Assembly (NCBI GenBank): GCA_037349315.1
Contig: JBAIAC010000026.1
Location: forward strand, 4,464,001 to 4,528,000
Direction of reading: 5' to 3'
DNA length: 64,000 nt
Source: Chelydra serpentina
Lineage: Eukaryota > Chordata > Testudines > Chelydridae
Below the pieces are notes generated by a model. That model saw nothing but the letters and a program-made list of their open reading frames with translations. It had not been told where the DNA came from and ran no database searches. Positions 1 through 8,799 of the stretch are shown here, in pieces. How positions within the stretch are numbered: position 1 is the first letter of the stretch; every line of letters starts with the position of its first letter. The position numbers and the translations under genes were made by a program.

Positions 1-239
1 TCTATCAGATAATGTATCTTGGAAAGAGAAAAACTGTTTAGCTAGTGTGACCGATCAGTCTCCTACTGAAAAAAACTGAAACAGGGGTTTCGGCTCTCTT
101 CTATCACCTGTACTCATTTAAACCATTTAACAACTTGTATTAAAAACCAGACAGTCCACCACGTGGATGCTGCCTCAAGCAGGCAAACAGACTTATGTCT
201 TACAGCTCCAGTGTGTGAACTCAGTTATGCTCCACTGCA

Positions 240-540
240 CAGATTCTAAGGCTACAGGGGAACATTATGATAATCTAGTCTGACCTCCTGTTTAGCACAG
301 GCACAGAACTTCACAGAATTAATTTCTGCTTGAACTAGAGCAGATCCTGTAGAAAGAGATCAAATCTTAATTTTAAAAGTTTCCAATAGTGGAGAATCCA
401 CCACTATCCTTGGTAAATTGTTCCAATAATTAATTAACCTCACAGTTAAAAATCTGCACTTTATTTCAAGTCTGAATTTGTCTAACTTCTTCCAGACATT
501 GGATCTTGTTATAGCTTTGTCTGCTAGACTGAAGATTGCT
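240..540 (-). mobile_element. Old CR1 LINE 3' fragment
   Basis: The plus strand reads like the reverse complement of a CR1 3' region: 'agtctgacctcctg', then text of the type 'gagaatccaccactatcc' and 'aattgttccaat'. These match phrases in the clearer minus-strand CR1 at 31.6-33.8 kb, with many substitutions. It would lie in an intron of the minus-strand gene. It is old and non-coding. Confidence 0.55.
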
Positions 541-634
541 TTATCATCAAATTTTTGGTTTCTATTTGGGTACTTATAGGTTCAGAGTCTGCAATCCCAA
601 GATGATATCAAAGCATCAGAGGAGCAAATGGTAC

Positions 635-767
635 CTTTCTCCCCACAGACTGCTGGACCCTCTCTCTCATTTTATGGCGCAGGGCCATCGAGGGGGATGC
701 CGCCCTGGTGTCCTGACTGACTCCGGTAGAGCGCCTGGTCCTGCGGGAAGCCCTGGTGTCAGACATA
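635..767 (-). CDS. CENPT: Probable first coding exon of CENPT (partial gene)
   Basis: On the minus strand a pyrimidine-rich tract ending in ttttgcag precedes ATG at 766. Forty-four codons follow, beginning MSDTRASRRTRRSTG, rich in Arg and Ser, and ending SVGRK in phase 0 at a GT donor (AAG|GTACC, exon end 635). An acceptor, an initiator ATG and an in-frame donor together make a real exon likely. The name rests on position. In mammals CENPT is transcribed divergently from THAP11, and CENPT is an inner-kinetochore histone-fold protein of the CCAN with a basic, disordered N-terminus that recruits NDC80. The peptide itself shows only a basic low-complexity N-terminus, so the family is inferred. 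Later exons would lie left of the window. Another minus-strand gene cannot be excluded. Confidence 0.5.
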
Positions 768-1307
768 CTGCAAAAACACAAAGACAAGCACACTCTGTTC
801 AGTTAGCAGGGTGGGAACAGACCCACAACGGTTTGGTGTCATAGAAGCGCTGCCCCAAAGGGGGTCCAGGCCAGGGGGGAGACTGATGCTGGCTCTACAA
901 GCTGCAAGAGACAAGGGGAGTAAAAAGCTAGACAGAGCAATGGGGCACAGCGGGGGGGGGGGGGGGTTCTGAGCAATGGGGCACAGCGGGGGGGGGGTCT
1001 GAGCAATGGGGCACAGCGGGGGGGGGGTCTGAGCAATGGGGCACAGCGGGGGGGGGGGAAGGTGTCCCCCTCAGAACGCCCCACCCCCACTCCACGGCTG
1101 GGTTTGGGGGCAGAGCACTAGCGGTTCCCTCGGTCCCAGCCCCCATAGCTGAGCCTGGGGACAGAGCCCCCCTCGTGGGCACCAGTGGTTCCCTCAGAAG
1201 AGCCCCCACCGGCGGCACAAGTGGTCCCCTCCGGACACCCCAGCTAGACCCCTCCCTCGGGGGCACTAGTGGTCCCCTCCAGCCGCCCCCGTGACCGGCC
1301 CCGATAC
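768..1307 (-). other. Putative first intron of the CENPT-like gene
   Basis: This is the 540 bp between the putative donor (CAG|GTATC, minus strand, at 1308/1307) and the acceptor at 768. It is GC-rich and contains a G-rich minisatellite. I see no coding content. Confidence 0.4.
936..1060 (+). repeat. G-rich minisatellite, about 4 copies of a 30 bp unit
   Basis: Four tandem copies of a unit reading gagcaatggggcacagc followed by a run of 9-14 G and (t)tct. The G runs vary in length between copies. The plus strand could form G-quadruplexes. The array lies in the putative first intron of the minus-strand gene. Confidence 0.85.
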
Positions 1308-1455
1308 CTGCTTGCCGGGTTTCTCACACCCCAAGGGGAGGGTGCGAAACTCTGAGTTCGGTTCTCTCCGCGCGAGCCCAGCCCAACAGCAGCGGGCAGC
1401 GCTCCCTCCCGCCTACCCGTTCAAGCGAACCCTCGCGAGAACTCCCGAACAGGCC
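1308..1455 (-). other. CENPT: Putative non-coding exon 1 of the CENPT-like gene
   Basis: On the minus strand this GC-rich stretch lies directly downstream of the SBS promoter motifs and ends at a strong donor, CAG|GTATC. It includes a ctcgcgaga match (plus strand near 1432) to the TCTCGCGAGA housekeeping-promoter motif. The transcription start is not visible, so the right boundary is a guess. Confidence 0.35.
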
Positions 1456-1463
1456 CACCGCGC

Positions 1464-1555
1464 GGTGCTTAATGGGAGTGGTAGTTGCCGCCGCGCGGTG
1501 CCTGCTGGGAGTGGTAGTTGCCGCCGCCGCGCGGTGCCTGCTGGGAGTGCAATGT
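1464..1555 (-). promoter_or_regulatory. Three tandem ZNF143/THAP11-type (SBS) motifs
   Basis: Three units with periods of 34 and 36 bp start near 1464, 1498 and 1534. On the minus strand the middle one reads AACTACCACTCCCAGCAGGC, close to the SBS consensus ACTACAnnTCCCAGCATGC. The first has CCCATTAAGC instead, and the third has lost the ACTAC half. ZNF143, THAP11 and HCFC1 are known to act through this motif at housekeeping promoters. The position just upstream of the putative exon 1 fits a core promoter. Confidence 0.6.
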
Positions 1556-1560
1556 GACGG

Positions 1561-3768
1561 GGGGATGGGTGCAAGCTGCCTCAGGCATGGACAGCGGGCC
1601 CCTCCAAGCTGAGTGATTCGGTAGAGCAGGGGATTCACCCACCCGCTTTGCGGGGACCCAGCCTTCTTTGGCCTAGCCTCTCCTGCTGTTCTTCTGGAGT
1701 TCACATCTGTAGTTTGGATCTCTCCTCCACTTGTGTTTGGGGGACCCACAACAGCACCACCCTTGAAAGTGCTGACATTTCAGGGGCTCTGAGCCCTACT
1801 TCTGCACTTTACGCTGTCTACACTGAATTTTAAACTGGCCCCACACGGATCACCTATGTCAGTAAGTTTGCATGGGTGGCACTTAGAAAGCAATTTGTTT
1901 TCTTGTAAATAGAATATCTTTGATCTGGGAGAGACAATCGCACTCATGCCATTTTTACAAGTTCACCTTGAAGAGCAGAAACAAAAGGTATGGGGAAATC
2001 ATTAAGGAAGAGGGAGGGAAGTTAATCCACAGGGGTCACCATACATCCCAGCCCAGGCATCTTATGTTAGGACATGGATATCATCCTAGGTGTTTCTCAG
2101 AGTTTTGGAAGCTGAACCTTACTTAAGAAAAATTAAACCAATTCCTTTGTACTCCTCCTCTGGAAGGTATATATCTTCCCCACCTAGTCCTTCATTTAGG
2201 TAATGCCAGTGTGAATCTTCATAATATGACATTTCTTGTCCTTTGTTACATGCTTTATATAACAGTGAAATAAAGCAGTGAAATTGCTTAAGAAAGAGAC
2301 ATTTAAAGCACATTCATTGGCATCTAAGTTAATACTGTTTGAACTGAATCAACCCCATCAGTAGACACCTTCACTGCTTGCTCACTCACTTCAATATTCA
2401 TTACGCAATTGGCCATTTTGTTTATTACAATGTCTTATGGACTTTCCCCTGCCAGCCTTATGGAATGTGTCTGTCTTTGTCCCCCTCAGTTCAGCACCAT
2501 TCTCCTCTCCTTCCTTTTACATAGTAGTAACAATGGATGTTCTTTAGCGTTTTTTGCAATTTCTGATGTGTAGATTAATGTCCCTCTTTCTCTTCCCATT
2601 GATTTTCCCATACCTTTTGGCTCTACTTTTCAAAGTTTACTTGTAAAAATGGCATGAGATTTATTCTCTCTCTGAGATAAAATTCAATTTATAAGAAAAA
2701 AATTTTTTTTCTAACGGCCATCCAGGCAAACTTACTCTGAGGTCATGAAATCAAGGAAGTTTATTTGTGGCTTGTCATCATCATTGCACAGTAAAGATTC
2801 TGCTGGCCAGATTCTGCATTAATGACAGCTATCTAATCCCACCTTAAACTACTATTATTGGAAACTGGGGAAAGGTTGTCTTGCAATGATGTTATTTAAT
2901 ATTCTTGATCACAAAGTGTGAGCCACAAAACAGTGTGGCTCTTTTCCATAGTTGTGCTAGCTGCTAGCACAACTCAGCAAACAGAGCACAGGTCTGTTTA
3001 GAAAAGACAGAACCAGAATAATGGGTGCAAATGATAAAGAACTATTTTGCAGAGCACAGGCTTGTTTGCATGTTCCTATGCTTTACTCTGAGACTATGAA
3101 ACACTTAGTAGTCTGTTTGTATACTTTCTGCATTGCTTTGTCAGATACAAATTTTTTATTAAAGTTAATGTTTAAAATCAAATTTACACAAGTTAAGAAG
3201 AAAGGTACTGTACATCTGGGGTCAGGCTTAGGTTATGGGGGATTGCAAGTATCACTTACAAGGTTCACGAGGTACATACATATCACATAACCAACACAGA
3301 TCCAGATTGGGGTGTGGGAGTTTTTAAAGCGTCAGTGGATAAATGGGCTCAGGTACCCCACGCATGGAATGTATTAAGAGTCCAAGTCAGTGTTGGTGTG
3401 CAGTACATGGGTGGAGTGCATCCCTTGGTTCATCGGGGAAGGGAGGAAGTGGGTTATTTCCCTGGTCAGTGTTCTGTTACTCGACCCGTATTCCACTTGC
3501 CAACAGATCCAAAAAGCATAGTACGTCCAGAGAAATGTAGTTCTGTTCGGGCAAGGTGCACTCTCTGGGAAACATTCTTATACATAGGTGTGGTGGGAGG
3601 CATAGATCTGAACAGACAAGGTATATTGTGGGACTGGGTTGCCCACTGTCTTTGTCCCTGTTGAGCTCTGGGGAATGCTGCCCCATGCCTCGGAGCAGGA
3701 TGCTTGGATGAAGGGGAGGGGGTTTGTAGTACTACTGTAAACTAGATTGGCTGGGGCATGAATAACAG
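1561..3768. other. Intergenic stretch without a recognised gene
   Basis: This region is AT-rich from about 1.8 to 3.3 kb, with no spliced coding exon or long conserved reading frame that I can support. Near 3.3-3.9 kb it holds scattered sequence resembling SBS half-sites, such as attgtggg near 3625. No repeat family was identified with confidence. Confidence 0.5.
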
Positions 3769-3860
3769 GTGCATTGTGGGTTGTGTAGTTCAGCTGCCTG
3801 TCTAGCTCTCCCCGAGGAAGAAAGTTTCAGGGCTGCAGTGCATTGTGGGTTATAAACAGA
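3769..3860 (+). promoter_or_regulatory. Two SBS-like motifs (about 70 bp apart)
   Basis: At 3771-3790 the sequence is GCATTGTGGGTTGTGTAGTT, the reverse-oriented SBS pattern GCATnnTGGGAnnTGTAGT with a single shift. About 70 bp on (3838-3858) the core gtgcattgtgggtt recurs with a degenerate second half. They share the gcattgtggg core with the array at 4.95-5.70 kb and may be remote copies of it. Confidence 0.4.
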
Positions 3861-4011
3861 AGTCCTTGGATGCAGTACAGCAGGTACAAGTTGTATAGAA
3901 GCCTAGTGTGTTGTGAGTACTGTACATCCAGTTTGTTCTGGAATGTTTACGTCCCATGTATAAGCTATCCTATCACTGCAGTATCTGAATGGCTCACAAC
4001 ATTTATTTAAG

Positions 4012-4565
4012 CAACAAAGAGTCCTGTGGGACTAGGGTAACCAGATAAGGACTAAAAAAAAAAATCGGGACGGGGGGTGGTTGCGTTTTCTACACTCACC
4101 CAGCACGTCCTGGACCTTCAGGCCCTGACGGTCGACAGTGGCACTTCGGCGGCGGGTACGTCCTGCTGCAGAAGATGTACCTGCTACTGAAATGCTGCTG
4201 CCGACCGTAAGCGACTGAAGGACCTGCCGCAGAAATGCTGTGGAAAGCCGGGACATCCTGGGTGAGATTGGAGGGGGGAAAGGGGAGAGGTGGGCTCAAA
4301 CGAAATATCGGGACAAATGTCCTTCAGTCGGGATGCAGGACAAAAGGGTAAAAATCGGGACAGTCGGGACATCTGGTCACCCTATAGACTAACAGACGTA
4401 CTGGAGCATAAGCTTTGGTGGGTGAATACCCACTTCGTCAGATGCATCTGAAGAATGGGTATTCACCCATGAAAGCTTATGCTCCAATACATAAGTCTGT
4501 GTATTGTTAGTCTATAAGGTGCCACAGGACTCTCTGTCGCGTCTACAGATCCAGGCTACCCCTCT
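4012..4565. mobile_element. Penelope-like element termini, head-to-head, with nested MITE
   Basis: Positions 4012-4030 and about 4380-4442 read as the minus-oriented terminus of a Penelope-like repeat (agcaacaaagagtcctgtgg, then gactaacagacg). Positions 4437-4565 read as the plus-oriented terminus (gcttatgctcc, taaggtgccacaggactc, ctacccctctgat). The two meet head to head around gatgcatc. The minus copy is split by a MITE at 4031-4379. The plus copy carries a hammerhead-like core at 4448-4485. The family assignment comes from the 12.8-13.4 kb copy, where the same terminus follows GIY-YIG-like coding remains. Confidence 0.6.
4031..4379. mobile_element. MITE with ctagggtaaccagat / atctggtcaccctatag ends
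   Basis: Terminal inverted repeats are visible at both ends: ctagggtaaccagat on the left and the complement of atctggtcaccctag on the right. Subterminal atcgggac motifs occur near both ends. It interrupts a Penelope-like repeat. A related short copy lies at 11756-11858. No clean target-site duplication was found. Confidence 0.7.
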
Positions 4566-4599
4566 GATACTTAACGTGTGTTTAGTTTTGGGATTCACC

Positions 4600-4780
4600 T
4601 ACAACACAGCAGCTGCAACATCGTCCCCATCTTACCAATGGGAACCTGAGGCACAGAGCGCTTGAATGGCATGGGAGCACACAGGGAATCTCTGCAGAGC
4701 AGGGACCTGAACCCAGGTCTCCTAAGTCCCAGGCTGGTGCCCCAAGCCCGGGGCCTGCTTTTCTCGCTAGCACATATGCC
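4600..4780 (+). mobile_element. MIR-like SINE
   Basis: The text ccatcttaccaatgggaacc followed by tgaggcacagag matches the conserved MIR core (ccatttta..gaaactgaggcacagag). It is followed by the gacctgaacccaggtctcct portion. It is ancient and diverged. Confidence 0.6.
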
Positions 4781-4839
4781 CCCGTGACCCCAGCATTTGT
4801 CTCCTGTACTTCCTCAGAGTCTCAGCTCAGCGGGACGGC

Positions 4840-5700
4840 CACGGTGCATTGTGCGGCAGGTGGTTTCTGGGCCGTGGGAGCCCCGCCCCGGGGCCCTGTG
4901 GATCGCACAGTCCCTGCCCTCGGCATCGTGTGGCGGGCAACCCCGCCCAGTCCCGGCGCGCTGCATTGTGGGGAGGACAGTCCTGCGCGGTGCATTGTGG
5001 GGCAGGGAGTCCGGCATAGTCTCGGCGCGCTGCATTATGGGGCGGGCAGTCCGGAGCGCTGCACTGTGGGGGGGGCCCCAGTCCGGCACGATCCCGGCGC
5101 GCTGCATTGTGGGGCGGGCAGTCCGGCGCAGTCTAGGCGCGCTGTACGCGCTGCATTGTGGGTCGGGCAGTCCGGCGCGCTGCATTGTGGGGCAGGCAGT
5201 CTCGGCGCGCTGCATTGTGGGGCGGGCAGACCGGCGCAGTCTCGGCGCGCTGCATTGTGGGGCGGGCAGTCCGGCGCGGTCCCAGCGCGCTGTCCGCGCT
5301 GCATTGTGGGGCGGAGAGTCCGGCGCAGTCCCGGCGCGCTGCATTGTGGGGCGGGCAGACCGGCGCAGTCTCGGCGCGCTGCATTGTGGGGCGGAGAGTC
5401 CGGCGCAGTCCCGGCGCGCTGCATTGTGGGGCGGGCAGACCGGCGCAGTCTCGGCGCGCTGCATTGTGGGGCGGGCAGTCCGGCGCGGTCCCGGCGCGCT
5501 GTCCGCGCTGCATTGTGGGGCGGAGAGTCCGGCGCAGTCCCGGCGCGCTGCATTGTGGGGCGGCCAGTCCGGCGCAGTCTCGGCGCGCTGCATTGTGGGG
5601 CGGGCAGTCCGGCGCGGTCCCGGCGCGCTGTCCGCGCTGCATTGTGGGGCGGAGAGTCCGGCGCGGTCGCGGCGCGCTGCACTGTGGGGCGGGTAGTTCC
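4840..5700 (+). repeat. Tandem array of about 20 SBS-like units upstream of THAP11
   Basis: About 19 regular units run from about 4950 to 5700, mostly 38-41 bp, each with the core gcgctgcattgtggggcggg followed by cagtccggcgcagtc and a C/T-cg end. A degenerate unit lies at 4840. Some units gain an extra gcgctgtcc block, giving a higher-order period near 130 bp (for example 5454, 5583). Aligned base for base with the promoter motif CCTTGTGGGAGCTGTAGTCC at 5744, the units keep TTGTGGG, a G in the middle and AGTCC, so they look like diverged or expanded ZNF143/THAP11 sites. All frames are largely open because of the GC content. No protein is implied. Confidence 0.9.
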
Positions 5701-5743
5701 GGTTCCGCGGCGGCGGGCGGCGCTGGGGCGGCGGGCGCGGCGG

Positions 5744-5763
5744 CCTTGTGGGAGCTGTAGTCC
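5744..5763 (-). promoter_or_regulatory. SBS (ZNF143/THAP11) motif in the THAP11 core promoter
   Basis: CCTTGTGGGAGCTGTAGTCC on the plus strand equals ACTACAGCTCCCACAAGG on the minus strand, an excellent match to ACTACAnnTCCCA. It lies 40-60 bp upstream of the THAP11 ATG in CpG-rich DNA with no TATA box. This implies a short 5' UTR and possible autoregulation. Confidence 0.7.
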
Positions 5764-5802
5764 CTCCCGGGGCGCTCTCGGCCGCGGCCGGCCGGCGGGG
5801 CC

Positions 5803-6519
5803 ATGCCGGGCTTCACGTGCTGCGTGCCGGGCTGCTACAACAACTCGCACCGCGACAAGGCGCTGCACTTCTACACCTTCCCCAAGGACGCCGAGCTGCG
5901 GCGCCTCTGGCTGAAGAACGTGTCGCGCGCCGGCGTCAGCGGCTGCTTCAGCACCTTCCAGCCCACCACGGGCCACCGCGTGTGCAGCGAGCACTTCCCG
6001 GGCGGCCGCAAGTCCTACCTGGTGCGCGTGCCCACCATCTTCCCGCTGCGCGGCGTCAACGAGCGCAAGGGGGCCCGCGCCCGCCGCGCCCGCGCCGCCC
6101 CGGCCGCGCCCGCGCCCGCGCTGCTCTTGGCCCTGCCCGCCGGCGCTGAGCCGCAGCCCGGCCCGGCCTCGCCCGCCCCCGCCGGCGCCGAGGACGTGAA
6201 GCCCATCGACCTGACGGTGCAGGTGGAGCTCGGGGGGGCCGAGGCGCCGGCCCGGCCGGCGGGCGAGGAGGGCGCGGCCGACGGCGGCCCCGCGGACCAC
6301 TCGTACTCGCTGTCGTCGGGCACCACGGCCGAGGAGCTGCTGCGCAAGCTGAACGAGCAGCGGGACATCATCGCCCTGCTGCAGGTGAAGATGAAGGAGA
6401 TGAAAGGCAGCATCCGCCGCCTGCGCCTGGCCGAGGCCCAGCTCCGCGAGGAGATCCGCGAGAAGGACCGGCTGCTGCACGCCGCCAGCGCCGGGGCCCG
6501 CAAGCGCCCGGGCCTCTGA
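5803..6519 (+). CDS. THAP11: THAP11 (Ronin), THAP-domain transcription factor
   Basis: This is an intact single-exon gene of 238 codons, starting [15 protein letters not shown]. An N-terminal THAP zinc finger (residues 1-85) has the C2CH ligands Cys6, Cys11, Cys61 and His64 and ends with the conserved RVPTIF block (75-80). A Pro/Ala/Arg-rich linker (about 88-130) replaces the long polyglutamine tract of the mammalian protein, which is why it is shorter than the human protein of about 314 residues. [12 protein letters not shown] (131-142) is family-typical. DHSY (165-168) is the HCF-1-binding motif. A C-terminal coiled coil (about 175-226) mediates self-association. THAP11 acts in the nucleus with HCFC1 and ZNF143 at SBS promoters that control growth, mitochondrial and cobalamin-metabolism genes. 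The ATG at 5803 (ggggccATG) gives the canonical N-terminus. The CDS is extremely GC-rich, unlike its flanks. Confidence 0.97.
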   Translation: MPGFTCCVPGCYNNSHRDKALHFYTFPKDAELRRLWLKNVSRAGVSGCFSTFQPTTGHRVCSEHFPGGRKSYLVRVPTIFPLRGVNERKGARARRARAAPAAPAPALLLALPAGAEPQPGPASPAPAGAEDVKPIDLTVQVELGGAEAPARPAGEEGAADGGPADHSYSLSSGTTAEELLRKLNEQRDIIALLQVKMKEMKGSIRRLRLAEAQLREEIREKDRLLHAASAGARKRPGL

Positions 6520-8790
6520 GAACCCGAGAGCCCCAGCCTGTAGGGTCGTGGGCTCCCTGCCCAGCCTGCTGCTCACAGCCCCTGCGACGAGCCCTCACAG
6601 GGATAAACTCATTGACTGGCAACCTCTTGGTGCCAGCCGTCACCAGGGCTCTGTCCTCTCCATCCTGGCTGCGCCAGCCCCACCTACTTGAGCACCACTG
6701 GGTACCCAAGTGAGGAGGGGATGCTGGCTGCCCACTGCATTTCTAGCCCTGTGTCCTGGTGGGTGTCAGTGACACCCTGCTTCGAATGTAGGTGGCAGCT
6801 AGTGCCCTCTCAGCGCTAGGTCTCCCAGTGCTGCCGGTTCAGGGGAAGCTGTCCCTGTGTTGTGACAGCATTTGCAAAACTTTTCTAGAAGAGACCCATG
6901 TTACCACTAAGTGGATGTAGGGTGATGAGCATCAGCAACTGAATGAAACTTGGTACAATGTTAACTTGGGTAGCAGTCATGCTACGCCCTGCCAAAGCAT
7001 GTTTAAAACTATGACTGGTGCGGTGACCTCCGTTGAAGTGAAAACCAGTGTTCTGTTTGGCCTCCTTAAACAAAGACATGAGAGAGCTTTAGAAGCCCTG
7101 CCAGACTGATGCCATTAGAGACTGCCATTTCACGTGTGAAAGAATCCCTTCCAACTAAAGAGTGCTACTGTATGGTGTAGTCATTGCTTTCTCTTTGCAT
7201 TACACATGTAGTTGTTACAGATTTACAGATGCCTTGATGCTCTCAACAATGGCAAGGATTATTCTGATCTGGTATAATGGCTTCATACCTTGTTTGCATT
7301 CAGTGGCTACAGTTTGTCTCATTGGCTTAAACGTTTGACTCCTCAAATATAACTAACAAGCATATTGGGCTTTAAAACCCTAGCTTTTTCACAATGACCT
7401 GGGTTGTCATTTTGGTTTAGATCACAACTGAAATGAGTTTAGTCTCCAGTGACTCTGCAAATCCGTGTTGCTTGCTTGTAATCTACTTGGCACGACTAGT
7501 TTTGGATTAGGAGAGACCTCCAACTGGAATATCTTGGCATTGCTCCGGGATTGAGGAGCATTATAACCCATCAGTATGGGATGCTTGCACTGTCTCAGGA
7601 ACTACCCAGTGTTAGTCCCCCACTTTTCATGGACAATAAAACAAAACAAAACTGTCCAGAAAAATTGTGGAGAGGGAGAGAGAGGTGACACTACCACAAC
7701 TTGGACTGAGCATCTGCTTCCAGTAACTTTCAGATTATTATTAGAAAGCCAGTGAAACTGGTAACTCAGTGCTCCTGGGGGTGATACACCTGAATGGCTC
7801 CACCTTGGTGCTTATATTTAATGCTTTGCATTTGAACAGTGATACGCTTTAGGAAAGAACAATTCACCGAAAGTGTGCCCTATAATTACATCAGAAAATG
7901 CCCAGACTCTGTTTCAGCCAAGTTAGTGGGGGGCGTTAAATGGACTAACTACAGGTTTGGGATTTTAAAATCTTTCTCTTGTAATTAGAGTATATCACAC
8001 TCCAGAGTGGATTGGGATTTTACTAGATTTTATACACTTTTTCTAAATATAAAAATCATCTTTAGTTGGGAAATACTGAAATCTTTGCAACACTGGCTAC
8101 CTTTTAGCTGGAGAACTGTCCAGTTCAGTCTGTCCCCATAGCTGGCATTACTGAGTCTGAAGGGTGCATGAGGGATTTACAGGAGTGGGCATATGTCCAG
8201 CTGCCATTCACTATCCAGACAGCAAAGCTAGACTTCAGTAGGTGCAGCTGATACTAGGATGAGTGGGTCAGTTCTCTTAACTTGCGTATTGACTCGGCTG
8301 GTTGACAAGGAAGATGAGATCTATTCATGTACTAAAAATATGTATAATTTCATTTTAATTTATTTTCCCAATCTGATACCTGGCTCAGACTGCAGCTATC
8401 TAATGTGCAGACTTCAGTGCAAGTCACAACTGCATCAAGTTTTCATGGGGGAAGGACTGGCAAACATGCTTGCTACACTGTGTCGGATTTAACTTGTAAC
8501 ATGGTCAATCGATCTCACTTTGATAGCTATACTTCCATCAAGACAATAGGCAGCACACTGTCTCTTTCTCGCATATTGTAAAGGAGACTGTTTGTGCCTC
8601 CTAGCTGCCTGAGAGTGTTTAGAATGTGCGTGTTGTAATAGTCATGGTACTTTTCTACCATTGTAATGCACTTCAGGATGTTCAGCTATTTGGAGTGATG
8701 GACTGGTTAACTGCTGGACTGTTCCATTTCTCCAGGTTACACTGAGGTGCTAACATGCCTAATTTTAATAAAGTCTATTTTGTTTTGTTA
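6520..8790 (+). other. THAP11: THAP11 3' UTR and polyadenylation region
   Basis: These 2.3 kb after the stop contain no transposon that I can recognise, unlike almost everywhere else in the window, which suggests constrained transcribed sequence. AATAAA occurs at 7635-7640 in an A-rich context. A better site is at 8767-8772, followed by the GT-rich ttgttttgttatgttt, so the transcript probably ends near 8790. The exact end is inference. Confidence 0.55.
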
Positions 8791-8799
8791 TGTTTCCTA

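Noticed and set aside
4950..5700. CRISPR-like repeat spacing
   Set aside because: The genome is eukaryotic, and the units are contiguous minisatellite copies with no unique spacers.
4784..5914. Long plus-strand open frames of repetitive RCIVG/ALHCGA peptides over the minisatellite
   Set aside because: Several frames on both strands are open at once, as expected from a stop-poor GC repeat. There is no conserved protein.
5035..6576. A 513-codon minus-strand open frame across the array and THAP11
   Set aside because: It is antisense to a clearly coding gene, its composition follows the GC-rich repeat, and it has no domain.
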